Below the pieces are notes generated by a model, which was not told where the DNA came from, ran no database searches, and saw nothing but the letters and a program-made list of their open reading frames with translations. Below, in pieces: positions 10,813-28,446 of a stretch of 60,000 nt of DNA (its first letter is position 1; every line of letters begins with the position of its first letter). The DNA is taken from assembly GCF_037975245.1 (NCBI RefSeq), contig NC_092562.1:20535054-20595053 (forward strand). Direction: 5' to 3'. The DNA comes from Apostichopus japonicus (Eukaryota; Echinodermata; Holothuroidea; Aspidochirotida; Stichopodidae). A program made the translations under genes and the position numbers.

Positions 10813-10862
<50 letters not shown>

Positions 10863-10872
10863 ACCTATATAT
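10528..10872. repeat. (AT)n array with TTTATACGTATAA higher-order unit
   Basis: AT dinucleotides are punctuated by repeated TATTTATACGTATAAAGCCTAT-type blocks (near 10610, 10690, 10735, 10800). It continues on the far side of the hAT element at 12086, so both parts were once one array. Confidence 0.9.
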
Positions 10873-12083
10873 TAGTGTTTGCACGGGTTATCCGGGTACC
10901 CGGGTACCCGCCCGACGTGATGCTACCCGGTTCCTAATTTATTACCCGAATCCTAAGCAAAGTGTGATTTAAAGAAAAAAAAAAAAATTGGCAAACCGAC
11001 GGTTAGGCAGATTTCCCATTGACTTAGTGTGGTGTTAGGCTACAATGTGGTAGAAGATAACAGCAATAACGAAGGGGCCCGTTCGACGCGATACTACCCG
11101 GTTCCTAATTTATTACCCGAATCATAGGCCTACGCAAAGTGTGATTGTTTAAAAAAAAAAGTGCAAACCGATGGTTAGGCTGATTTCCCATAGACTTAGT
11201 GTGTTATTAAGCTACCATGTGTTCGAAGATAACAGCAATAACGAAAGCTTTCCATAGATATCTTATAACTGCGTCACAATTTCAGCTAATAAACAGATGG
11301 CTAGGCTAGACTGCCCCCATTGACTTAGTGTGGTGTTAGGCAACCATGTGGTCGAACGTAACAGCAATTACGAAAGTATTCCATGGATGTCTAATAACTG
11401 TGTCACATCTCCAGCAAATAAACAGATGGTTAGGCTTAGCTAGATTTCTCATTGACTTAGTGTGGTGTTAGGCTACCATGTGGAAGAAATTATTATTTAT
11501 TCATTCGTTTATTTCAAAGAAGGAAAGGCTGACAAGGTATTATACGCGATGTTTATGGATTATAGACGGGATAACTAAAAAATAGTAATAGCAAGTGGCT
11601 TTTTACTAATCGTTTATTCCAAATGCGATCAAATTGCGCGAATCGCGCAATCTCGCGGCAAATGAGAACCCTGGGCCTGCATAATAGATAGTAGTAGTAT
11701 TAAAAACTGAAGAAGAGCTAAATTGGATATCTATATGGTTTGATCCAATAGACGTGCACGAGCTAGCATAAGCAGCGGAGGCAGTGCGATGTTAGTAGTA
11801 ATGCTAATTATAATTAAATAATTTATTTATTTACAAGTTAATGAAAGAAACAGAAGCAAATAAAAATTATTGAGGGAGGTTTTATACCTTATCTTACACC
11901 TACGTATTTGAACATGAAAACATTGTCAGTAGAGAATATAATGCATTTATTACAGCATCCAATATGTAATTTCTTGAAAATCGTGATACACGAGGGTAAA
12001 CAAATTTTTTCCGGGTACCCGGATACCCGACGGGTAACGGCCCTCGGGTACCCGGTTCCCGATTTTTGGACCCGTGTAAACAC

Positions 12084-12085
<2 letters not shown>
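10873..12085. mobile_element. Non-autonomous hAT element in an (AT)n array
   Basis: The termini TAGTGTTTGCACGGGT and ACCCGTGTAAACACTA form a 16-bp inverted repeat with one mismatch. They are flanked by a perfect 8-bp duplication CTATATAT (10865-10872 and 12086-12093). Subterminal sequence is rich in CGGGTACCCGG motifs at both ends. Inside are about four imperfect tandem units carrying GACTTAGTGTGGTGTTAGGC (near 11020, 11194, 11320, 11455), spaced about 125-175 bp. No transposase frame was found. Confidence 0.85.
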
Positions 12086-12150
<65 letters not shown>

Positions 12151-12162
12151 ACCTATATAAAT
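12086..12162. repeat. (AT)n array, right part
   Basis: This continues the array at 10528-10872 after the hAT insertion and ends in TATTTATATAACCTATATAA, a block also present just left of the insertion. Confidence 0.9.
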
Positions 12163-14901
12163 ATGACCACAACTGCCTGGTATGACAAATCAATAGACGG
12201 GGGATCAACTACGCAACCCAGGAAATTAACGTTGTCACAAAAGTTGCCATTGGGGACATCTGTGGCTTGTGTTTTTGTTTTGAAACTGGAAGTGTTGCTC
12301 TTCTGTGAAAACATATTTCTTTTAAATTGGATATTTATAACACAGAGATTGATTGTACCTTCGCTACCAAACAGATTGTCCAGGAATTTATTATCGGATA
12401 AAGGGCATGCGTTCAGACGACCACAATACGCGTCGTAGTTATTACACTTATATGTAATTGAAAGCAAAAAAAAAAAAAGGAGTTACAATAACAAAAGAAG
12501 TCACAAAGGATAAAAAAAGATGAGACAAACGGAAATGATACCAAATATTTGATCGATTGAGTCATACGTGATGAAAACAATGGACTGGTCAGATAAAGAC
12601 ATCTATACCCTGAGGAATTAGCTAAATATTACATGTTATTTAAACGTGATGATAGCAATATGGATGCAGTGATGGCTGAGAGAAATATTTATGAAATATA
12701 TGAAAGTAGTTAGGTAGACCGGGGTGATATGAATGTCATGTTTTCCACGGTCGCATTTTTTTGGTTTTTTTGTGTGGCATTCACAGGTCGGACCCCAAGG
12801 ACATTTACGTCACCGGGAACCCTTTTTATCTCTTCATGTTTCCTTAGCGTACGGTATATTATGAAAATTAGAATTATATTTTCCTTATGAAATATATCCC
12901 TGGGCCCATTCACAGTTTCCCTAATAGACCCAGGGGCTGGGCTATATCCCCTTACCCCCCCTCCCCCTCCCCCAGTACCCCTTTCGCCAGGTCTGTTCAT
13001 CAACAATGATAAGACCAGACGATGCTATATTTTATCTTTGTAATGAAACAAAAGGAAGGTAGGGAAAAAATTCACTTCCAAAACATTTCTGAGACTATAC
13101 TTTGATCAACCGCCTGTCACCATGAATAGTAATTTGAGTTGAGGGCACAGTTCTTGAACTTTCTTCAATTTCCTAATAAAAGAGCACTTTTGTTATTATG
13201 CAAAAACCAAAAAAGAGGGTACGTTTTGTTACCAGAAAGGGGCACTTATAACTTGTAAAAAGGAACACTTTGATGTTTTCAAATAAAGAGAAAGGAACCA
13301 TGGAAACGGGGTACGACCATACGCCCCTACGTCGCTATTCCCCTAGCTCCACCCCTCCTTTCCCCCCCCCCCCCAAGCCTATGGTCGTGGTCGCGCTCCG
13401 AGGCACACATATGCCAGATCTGACAATGAGTATATACACAGAGTATATCGGAGGAAATAGCCAAATAAGTATAGTTAAATCTACATTGTCGAATATCGTT
13501 TAAGGGATTTACAAACCTGACGGTAAAATCATTAATTGGTGCGCATGCAGGTTTGGATTCAAATCGGTCCAGCTGTAGAAATCATTTTGATATACATAAG
13601 TATAACATCAATGCGACAATGATCAGGCGCTTCTTCTGACATAAGGATAACTGATAAAAGTTATACATGAAAATCAATCAAAACGTTATCATCAAGAAAA
13701 CAAAAGACAAAAATAAACATGAAATAAAAGACTATGGGCTCGACTAGCCTATATATACCGTTGATGTGTAGGCATATGCGTTAATTAAAGCTTTGAGGAC
13801 TAGCCTACCGTGAACGTGTATATTCGTTAATTAAAGCTTTGAGGAAGCTTTAATTCCACAAGGAGATATTTCTCCTTCTTGTACTTGGTATAATGACACA
13901 TTCTTGTCATTGATCATGAAGTTGTGTGTGATAAAGAAACTGATCTTATTTCAGGGGCTGATCAAGGATAGGCTATTAAGAACGAGGGGGTGTGACTCTG
14001 AGGTGGTTGGAGCCTACTCGAGAATAGAGGGGTGGGGAGTTCGGGGGGGGGTGATCCCTTAAATAAAATATAATCATAGACTTGAAAGGGTGAATTCTGA
14101 GATATAATTAGAATATATAATTTAGGTAGACGCACCTGGGTCCCGGCCTATTAGGGCGTCCTGCAGCTGTCGGAGTGGTCTAATCATTCCTGACTGAATG
14201 TCAATAACCCCGGCCGGCTCCGATTGAACGCTTTCATCCTCCACCGACTGACGACGGGGAAGGCCGGCCATAACCCCCCCCCCCCCCCGCTCTGCTTCCA
14301 TTTGTTCAATCCATTGTTGAAGCGAGTATATTTAATCGTAATTTTGGACTGCAATGGATGACATTGAAATGCTCTTCTTAACTTTTTTTTCCACTCAATG
14401 AATATAAATAACTAATATAATCTAAACCACTTCTCAATATCTAACAGACGATTGCCAGTCTCATATTTAGTATAAAAAAATGCAGTTATTCAAGTCTAAG
14501 ATCATATTCAACAACCTATTTGTTTTCATTCTTCATTAATTGTGATTAAACTTAACTATGATGAAATTACTGAACTGTATTGCCACTTCATTCTATCGAA
14601 CTCCCCCCCCCCCCGCCAGCCCCTCTTCCCCCTCAATGGATCCGCACCTTTATTTATGACCATTGCTTACCTTTCCAGCATATATGAATAGTACATTAAT
14701 CCGGATGACAAATATTAAGAAAAGTACAGCAATTTTGTCTCACAGCCAATCACGAGCTAGACAAACGTTGCTTACAAAAGGATAAAAAAATATATAGGAC
14801 ATTGCACTACCACTATAGAAGTATATTTTGTGCATGTCCTGTCAATAACAGAGCCCCCACATGTGGAAAGAGTTATTGCTTTTCTTGTTCCATCCTTTTT
14901 T
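12163..14901. other. No gene seen; G/C runs and a local duplication
   Basis: Non-coding by eye. CGTTAATTAAAGCTTTGAGGA occurs twice (about 13778 and 13830). Long C runs lie at about 13363, 14274 and 14606. A stretch at about 14130-14285 resembles one at 18255-18385 and may be an old dispersed repeat. Confidence 0.45.
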
Positions 14902-17570
14902 GGTTCCTTGCTTTAGCAAAAGGAACCTATGCAGTCAGGTTGGCGTGTGTGTGTGTATGTATGTATGTATGTGTGTGTGTGTGTCTGTGACACTTGCTTG
15001 GGTACGCTCTATCTCAATAAGGGAATGTTGGATTGAGGCCAAACTTGGACTATAGATCCACCATATGGAGAAGGTGTGCCCTATTGTTTCTGGTGCCCAC
15101 AAAGGTCACCAAAGGTCAGTTATGGTCCAAAAACCGAAAATATTAAAACTGCAATAACTCCCAGTGCCAATGTGCGACAAGATTGATATTTTGGGACAAG
15201 TTGTGAACTGGTTAGGGGAGCATTTTCAAACTTAACGGTCATGTGATCCGAGGTCAGCAAAGGTCAATTAATGATAAAAAACTAGTATTTTTGCGATAAC
15301 TTGAGAACGAAATGTCCGTTAGGGTTGGGAGTTGCTTCAATGTAATCCAATTGTCGACCCGCACCTGGGTGACCCTTGACCTCAATTTGACCTTTGGTGA
15401 CCTTTACGTGTTTTTGGGGATTTTTACAGTTTTGATGCTATTTTCAGATGTCAAAGGTACCTTCTGAACATAAATGTCAATAGGTTGACCCCGTGTGACC
15501 TTTATGTGCGAAGTTATATGGGGTCAAAGTTTTTCGGTCGGAGTTAGGATGGTTGTACAGACTTGTCGTTTTGTTTTTTGGAATCAGGAGATTAAACTAC
15601 ATTTGAAACCAAGGTCAAAAGGTCAAAGGTCACATTAGAAAAAATGTGCTTATTTTGGGAGGAAACGAGCAAAAAAGAAAATGTTTGGTTTTGATGCTAG
15701 ATTTGGATACCAAAGGTACCTTCCGATCAAAAATGTCAATGGGTTGACACCCGTGTGACCTTCGTGTGCGAAGTTATACAAGGTCAAAGTTAATTTTCAG
15801 ACATTTAATGCAATAACTCCCAGTTCCAAGGTGTGACGTGGTTGATATTTTTGGACAAGTTGCAAATGGTATAGGGTAATATTTTCAAACTTAACGGTCA
15901 TGTGATCCGAGGTCACCAAAGGTCAATTAATGTTAAAAAACTAGTATTTTGGGAGGAGAAAATGGGCAAAGAAAAACATGTTTGAATTTGTATAGTTTGA
16001 TGCTCTATTTAGGTCTCACCGATCAAAAATGTCAATAAGTTGACCCAAGGTGACCTTTGTATGTTAAGTTATATGAGGTCAAAGTTAATTTTCAGACTTT
16101 TAGTGTAATAACTCCCAGTGCCAAGGTATTACACGGTTGATATTTTGGGACAAGTTGCAAATGGTATAGGGAAATATTTTCAAACTTAACGGTCATGTGA
16201 TCCAAGGTCACCAAAGGTCAATTAATGATAAAAAACTAGTATTTTTGCGATAACTTGAGAAAAAATTGTCCGTTAGGGTTGGGAGTTGCTTCAATGTAAT
16301 CCAATTGTCCACCCGCTTCTGGGTGACCCTTGACCTCAATTTGACCTCTGGTGACCTCTGGTGACCTTTTTGTGTTTTGTGGATTTTTACAGTTTCGATG
16401 CTATTTTCAGATGTTAAAGGTACCTTCTGATCATAAATGTCAATGGGTTGACCCCCGTGTGACCTTTGTGTGCGAAGTTATACGAGGTCAAAGTTAATTT
16501 TCAGACATTTAATGCAATAACTCCCAGTTCTAAGGTGTGACACGGTTGATATTTTTGGAGTAGTTGCAAATAGTATAGGGTAATATTTTCAAACTTAACG
16601 GTCATGTGATCCAAGGTCACCAAAGGTCAATTAATGATAAAAAACTAGTATTTTTGCGATAACTTGAGAACGAATTGTCAGTTAGGGTTGGGAGTTGCTT
16701 CTACGTAATCCAATTGTCCACCCACATCTGGGTGACCCTTGACCTCAATTTGACCTCTGGTGACCTTTTCGTGTTTTGGGGATTTTTACAGTTTCGATGC
16801 TATTTTCAGATGTTAAAGGTAACTTCTGATCATAAATGTCAATAGGTTGACCCCTGGATGAGCTTTGTGTGTGAAGTTATAGGAGGTCAAAGTTAATTTT
16901 CAGACATTTCATGCAATAACTCCCAGTGCCAAGGTGTGACAAGGTTGATTTTTTTGGACAAGTTGCGAATGGTATAGGGGAATATTTTCAAACTTAGCGG
17001 TCATGTGGTCCAAGGTCACCAAAGGTCAGCTAATGTTAAAAAACTAGTTTTTTGGGGGGAGAAAATGGGCAAAGAAAACATGTTTGAATTTTTACAGTTT
17101 TGATGCTCCGTTTAGGTCTCACTGATCAAAAATGTCAATTGGTTGACCTAGGCTACGGGTGACCCTTGTGTGTGAAGTTATGTATACAAGTTCAAAGTTA
17201 ATTTTTAGACATTTAATACAATTAAATCCCAATGCAAAGGTGTGACACGGTTGATAATTTGGGACAAGTTGTGAATGGGGTGGTGGAACATTTTCATACT
17301 TAAAGGTCATGTCATCTGTGGTCACCAATGTTATCATATCTGTTGACCCGCTTGTAGGTGACCTTATACTTCTTACATTTTCGACGCCATATTTAGATCT
17401 CAAAAGTGCCTTTTGATCAAAAATCCGATCACATTTTGTGATCACAAAAGTGTTGGCCATAGTGTTGGTTACTTTATGCGTACATGTAGGACCACAATTA
17501 CTTGGACTATTTGAGCCCAATCTTGCTTGATAATATTATGTGTATTGTCATATACCCCAAGCAAGGAACC
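14902..17570. repeat. AGGTCA-rich tandem repeat element
   Basis: Bounded by the 12-bp inverted repeat GGTTCCTTGCTT (14902-14913) and AAGCAAGGAACC (17559-17570), which may be terminal or subterminal repeats. After a (GT)n tract, the interior consists of degenerate tandem units of about 300 and 410 bp. Each is marked by TTAACGGTCATGTGATCC (near 15232, 15892, 16187, 16588, 16996, 17300). More than 40 GGTCA/TGACC cores were noted, many as AGGTCACCAAAGGTCA direct repeats. No long open frame is present. The class is unknown. Confidence 0.7.
14943..14984. repeat. (GT)n/(GTAT)n microsatellite
   Basis: GTGTGTGTGTATGTATGTATG followed by further GT units, near the left end of the AGGTCA-rich element. 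Confidence 0.85.
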
Positions 17571-19852
17571 ACAGTGCCCTTGGGCTCTTGTTTTCAACCG
17601 TATAGCAAATCCGTCTGTCAGATAATGATTGAGCACAATTCTGATTCGGGAAAACATTTCATAATTTCCTGCTTTCATACTCCATTATGGTAAAAGTACC
17701 GCATGCAGGCTCGTTGTCACTCGACTTCCGGTTTGTATTGACATGTGCATGTAAACATTAAGGAGACGCGCTTAAAAACGTACGAACCTTTGAGGTTGCT
17801 CCCTTTAGTGGCACTCAACTCTGATAGTACTCCTTGAGCAGTGGCAGACTGGCCGCACGGGCATTTGGGCAATGACCGGTGGGCCGGTGGCCCGGTGGAC
17901 CGGTAGGCTGGGCAACCTGGTAAAAATTACAGCCCATTTTTCACAGTATTTAATAGAATACAGACGGGCTGTGTAGAAATATATATTTAAATGTGGGAAT
18001 CAGCTCTTGAAATCATCATGTTAGTTAGTCTGTTAGTTCATAACAAAAGAACGTGCTATTGGCAACCCGTCCGTGCTAATGGATTTTATTTAAGTTTCTT
18101 TCCATTTTTTCAAGCATGTTGTCACAAAATGCTAGAAAAATGGTGATACATCTTTGACCATAACTTAGATCAATATTTTGGTTTTAAAACAAGAGTGTGA
18201 TAATAAGGCTTTTGATTATTTCTGTGCGGTTTAAAAGGGCAGTAAACCTAACCCAACTGACACCCCTGGATCCCCGCCTAAGTACGTCCTACATGCCAGT
18301 GGCCAGGGTGAGTGGTCTTATACTTTCCTGATTGGAATACAACCCCCCCCCCCGACTAACGATGATGGTTGCCCCCCCCCCCAGTGGCCTTTACTCATAC
18401 CATTCCAATATAGGTTAGTACACATCCGTTTAGTCAATATCTGAGATGTTTGTATTTTATCGCGTCAAAAGTTTGCAATGCATTTGGGGGTTAATTAAAG
18501 GGCAAAACAAGGTGTTGGAATTCGTACTCGCATGGATGCCATGGGTGTGTCTACAAACGTATAGACCTCTGAAATGAAGACCGAAGAGGCTTCTTTCAGT
18601 CAATCACTTACCCAATCGACCAATCATCAATTAATCAATCACGCCCTGTTGTAAGGACAGTAGCTACATTTTTACCAATATTTTGAACATCATTCACATT
18701 ATCATAACAATTAGGCCTGTATCAAATATGATGGACAGTTTGACGCCATTATCATATTTGCTTTAATTAAAGAACCATTCCAACCAGACATGATATACTT
18801 TGTAAGTAAATAAATATAAACCAAGATAGATCGTAAAAATAACCTCTCGTGTTTTGTGTTTGTCTTCATTTTGTACGAAAATAACTGATCGAAAATATTT
18901 TCAATTTCTGCATATAGTCATCATTTCAACATTTGTAATCAAGTCAACCTGTCAACTGTACTACGACCTGTTTTGCGAAATATTTCTTAAGAGTTTGTTT
19001 TCTTGCTTGTATGTGAAAGAAAAAGAAAAGTACAGCCCACACAACGAGCGCTAGTTTTTGTTTGCAGTATCAACCAGCGAGGGGATTTAATCGTAATAAA
19101 ATTCGCGACGAAGACTATAAATCGGCATTCGATTCGACACGACCGTTCAAACGGGAGCCTTGACGAATCCTTGGCTATTAGTTGTCAATCACGATGTATT
19201 GTAACTCGAACAATTGAATACGATAAGACCTTCAAAAGGATATCTTTCTTCTCTCTCTCCTTTTCTTAAGGATATCTTACTTTTTGTTTGTCATGTGTGT
19301 ATGTAAACACTTAGGAAATCCCGTGTGAAAAAAGGGAGTTTGGTGGGTGAGTTATCTTATAATGTACTGCATGTTAATGGACAAGAAAAAAAGCCTCAAT
19401 TAATTCTGAATACTTTTAGAAACGACTTTCGATCGTACGGTACCTCTAGATATTCAATGTTTTTGGTTTTGGCCTTCCATGGCTTATTATCTAATCAAGG
19501 TAAATAAGACATATACGTATGGCGTCCATTCATTCCTTTCTGTTTTTGTACTTCTTCTCAGTGTCAATGACGTAGCTTGCGTAATATATTATTCTACGGC
19601 GTTCTTTAATAACCATCGTGGAATTTAGTTGAATATCGGTCTATTAGGTAATCAAGATCTTTCACCGAGTTAGGAAGGGGGAAGGGGAGCTGATGGTAAG
19701 GGGGAGACCATTATGTTACGATAACCTATTAAATTTCACCTCTATATATTACTTGCTGTATATTGATTATGTCTAGAACGGTGAGAACTTTATATGGAGA
19801 GCAGGGGTGGATTTCAACTACAATCGTACATTTTAACCCTTCCTGTGGTGAA

Positions 19853-19855
<3 letters not shown>
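17571..19855. other. No gene seen; one possible hAT end
   Basis: CAGTGGCAGACTGGCC at 17839 looks like a single transposon terminus with no partner found. A degenerate (CAAT)n lies at about 18600-18645. Two overlapping open frames at 18854-19269 have no recognisable domain. Nothing here supports a gene. Confidence 0.4.

Positions 19856-19944
<89 letters not shown>
19856..19944. repeat. (AT)n microsatellite
   Basis: Uninterrupted AT dinucleotides over about 89 bp. Yields spurious Tyr-Ile frames on both strands. Confidence 0.95.
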
Positions 19945-23494
<3,550 letters not shown>

Positions 23495-24927
23495 GTTTTT
23501 CGTGTTACGAGTAACGTTTCCGCAATTTACAAGCAGTTGTCAGGATAACTTTAGGAACAATTTTTTCTCCATATCACTAGTTACAATCAGATTCTAGCGT
23601 CAATGGCACGTGGTCACATAGCCGTATATTAATGAAATGGGTGATACTCGAAAAATCCATTACTTCCTATAGGAGCGCCATGAACAAGTTTATACGTGTA
23701 ACAGCTGCTTACAAACGGAGATAATTGCTTGTTGACGTTATAAGTGATAGAATCCGTTTACTAGAGGGAAATCAGTTTCTTAAAAGTTTACTTTTAAATG
23801 ATTATTTTATGAATTTTACGGAAGTTTCCATAAAAGAAAACTTTTACAATTTTGTTTTGTTTTGTGTAGAACTTTGAATTAGACGTAAACACCTCCATTT
23901 TATCATCTCACGTGACAAGTTAACTGTAAACAAGACAACAAGCGACCTTTAATTGTATCATACTCTATACGGTGACCCTTTTCCCTGATTTTTTAAAAAT
24001 TTAAGTTTTTAACATTCTGAATGACTTCTTCATTAATACTGTCACCATTCGGAGTATGTTTCTGGTGTTTTATTTCTGAAGTTCACTCAAACACGAATTC
24101 CTATTTTCAAATAAGAGAGAACGGATGACAATTGGACGTGGGATCTTCTTTGAATAGGCCAAAAAAGCGCCGCATGAACTATGACACAGTTGAACACAGA
24201 CAACCAATATGTATGTAGGAAATACAGAACATTGTTTATCGAGTCAATGTAGACCGTACTCTAAATTCCAGTATTTGAATGTTTGTCAACAAAACGGCAC
24301 TTTTTACAAGTAAATGGTTTTATATATACATTCTCAACAGGCCATTTTAAATTACATTTTCTATGGACATTTTTACGGAATTTCCTGAGGGAGACCCCCC
24401 CCGGAGACCCCTGTCTACGTAGCAGTCGGTTCCATCGATTCCACGGCTAAACCAGAAGGGGGGGGGGGTATAGAGCCTATATATGGTGTCATGAACATTC
24501 AAATGATTTATTTTAATTTTATTTCTCAACAAAAGGCCTCTTGTTAACAACAGAAAGTGTCATTTTGATAAATTTAAGACCGTAGCACTTGATGAATTTT
24601 TTTCTCAATATGAGTTAGTGACGTAGCAATTTTGCTAAAAGGAGTTTACATTTCTTAAATAATGACTCAAAATAGCCAACACAAATTAACATATCTATAT
24701 GTGTGATATGGTACTTAAGAATTTCTTAAACCTTTCTTCTCGTTTAATTTTTTTTTTCTGGTACCGTACCGTTTATTACAAAGCGTGTTACTGAAACAGT
24801 ACCGTTGCAAAACACATTGTATAAAGTTGCATAAGAATCACATATTTTATTTTCCAAGTCGATTAGAGAAATGAAAAGCTGCGCGATTGACTAAATTACA
24901 CTGCTCATACAACTGAACTGGCTAGGG
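23495..24927. other. No gene seen
   Basis: AT-rich non-coding sequence. A C run (24398) and a G run (24461) lie about 60 bp apart and could pair, but clear transposon ends were not found. Confidence 0.4.
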
Positions 24928-25276
24928 CAGGGTTTCCCTAACTTTATAGGCCTACCCCCACGAACCCCCTGTGGATGTCAGATTTGTCCACGAACCCCCA
25001 ACTTTTCTAGACACGATCTGAGTCATTATTATACTATAATACGCACAACAGTGCTTCGTAAAAGATCAAGTTCATAGTGTAATATTGTAATAAAAAAAAT
25101 CATGTATGTCGATAGGTACGACTTTTGTACATTACTAAATTATATGATACATCAGATTTTAGTTCAACAAGAAGTCCTCTAGTTTTGACTTTCAGAAACG
25201 TCACGCGAACCCCCTGGAAAGGACTCACGCACCCCCCCCCCCTGGGGGTTCATGCACCCCAGTTAGGGAACCCCTG
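24928..25276. mobile_element. hAT-type MITE, family 4 copy 1
   Basis: The termini CAGGGTTTCCCTAAC and GTTAGGGAACCCCTG are imperfect inverted repeats with CAGGG...CCCTG ends typical of hAT elements. A perfect 8-bp duplication GGCTAGGG flanks it (24920-24927 and 25277-25284). It is 349 bp and non-coding. An inverted, longer copy lies at 39922-40407. Confidence 0.88.
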
Positions 25277-26669
<1,393 letters not shown>

Positions 26670-26959
26670 AAGGGTATATTTATAATCAATATCTCGGAAT
26701 CTCAGAAAGCTATATAGTGCGCACTTTGAGTCCTGCTGTTGACCACTCTATTTCCTCTTTAACTCCCACACCGAATGGCCTGCCGTTTTCAATTGAATAA
26801 ATTGTTCTCCACCCGGTTAAACGGCTGTCGAGCCGCCTGCCGATGGGTTATTACAGTCTGGACCGAATCTGTATCAAGCAGAGCTAAGCGAACAGCTGGC
26901 GGTGCATTGCATTCATCATCATGAATACTCAAAAGTTCACACTGAAACAATTATTTTAG

Positions 26960-27620
26960 TAGACGACCTTTGATCGCTCCCTCTGACTCTCTCCGTCCCA
27001 TTTTATCTTGTCTAACTTACTCGCCTCCGTCAGTCTCTTGCTTCAATTTTTTTTGTGTAATTCTTGCTTGTTTTATTTTCTTTTACTTTATCTTTATTTA
27101 TTGTTTGCTTTTGTTCTTTTGTAGTTTTCCTTTCATTCTTTTATTCTTGTTAATTTTCTTATTTTCGACTTGATTTCTTGCTTGCTTTCTTGTTTGAAGT
27201 TTGCTTGCTTCTCCCTTTTTAACTTGTTGATGTTTCCGTTTGACTTAGTTGCTGTTACTTACTTGCTTGCTTGTTTGTGTTCGTGAGTGTTTGCTTCATT
27301 TACTCTTCGCTTGTTTGCTGTGTTCTTGGTTTATTTCTTTGCTTAATTTAATTTTTATTTCTAAGCTTCTTTTATTGCTGGGTTTAATTGACTAATTTGC
27401 TTGCTTCTTTGTGGTTTCCTTCGTGAAATGTTTTCTTTATTTCTTAACTGTTTCCCTCCCTTTGTAGTTTGATAGGCCTATCTGTTTTATTGCTTTGGTT
27501 TTTTCTTACTTCTTGCCTCATTTTTTTTCTTCTTACTAACTTGCTTGCTTGTTTTCCTTCCCGCAGTCTTTCTCATTTGTTCCTTCTCTTTCATGCAGCA
27601 TACTTTTCTAATTGCGTGAT
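26960..27620. repeat. T-rich, strand-skewed low-complexity tract
   Basis: The plus strand is strongly T/C-biased with many CTTG, CTTGCTTG and TTTATTT words (for example around 27180, 27260 and 27540). The motif is degenerate rather than a clean tandem repeat. No gene is supported. Confidence 0.55.
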
Positions 27621-28368
27621 GTCCTCTTTTCCCCTTCTTCCGCATGTCTGCAAATATCTGCATTTGTTTGTGGCAGTAAAGTAACCATGCTCAATAATCC
27701 GAGACGGAAGAACTTATTATGGTTCTTCATGGCTACCGTAAATAAAGTTCGCTCGGTTCGGTGTCTTTTATTGTGAAATACACCGTGCAAGGGAAACAGT
27801 AGTTCGCGACAAGCTAAGTGAAACGGACGCCACCAGTCACGCTAAAAGAGGCAAGCGGGAGAGGTTATGTGTTCTCCCAAGGAATTCAAACATTTCATAT
27901 TTTGATAGGATACTTTCAAACTTATTCATTTTGGAATAACGTATTGCGGTGAGTGATACTTTTTTTTCTTTTTCTTATTATGAAACCTATTTTTTGTTTC
28001 TTTGAAAACGTGTTCTTTTCATTTGTTTTTTTAACTCTTTGCTCGGACATACTTGATTTAATAACTGAATATCAGTTTAAAATAACTATACCTTTCATTT
28101 GAATCACTGCCGGAGGCAATGAGCAACCTGTATTTAAGACATTTCGCCGCGTCAAGAGTCAATGTACTATTCCTAGAGCATTATGTACGCTGTAGATATT
28201 TCGGGATAAGTATTTCGTATATTTAGATATGAAATCCATTTTCTCCCTCACTAGACAATTAAGTATAACAAAACAGTTAATTGAGTGAGCACCTGGGCCA
28301 CCATACTTCGCACTGTCCTGAAAACACAGTGCCGTTTTGCCGACCGAGGCTAATATATACCGAATACT

Positions 28369-28370
<2 letters not shown>

Positions 28371-28444
<74 letters not shown>
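28371..28444. repeat. (AT)n microsatellite
   Basis: AT dinucleotides with one ATGT step at about 28403. Produces spurious minus-strand frames of 100-140 codons. Confidence 0.95.

Positions 28445-28446
<2 letters not shown>

Noticed and set aside
10349-10884. Tyr-Ile rich frames at this and other (AT)n arrays
   Set aside because: (AT)n reads as alternating Tyr and Ile in any stop-free frame; no gene evidence.
17839-17930. CAGTGGCAGACTGGCC as the end of a hAT element
   Set aside because: No matching inverted end or target duplication was found, so only noted.
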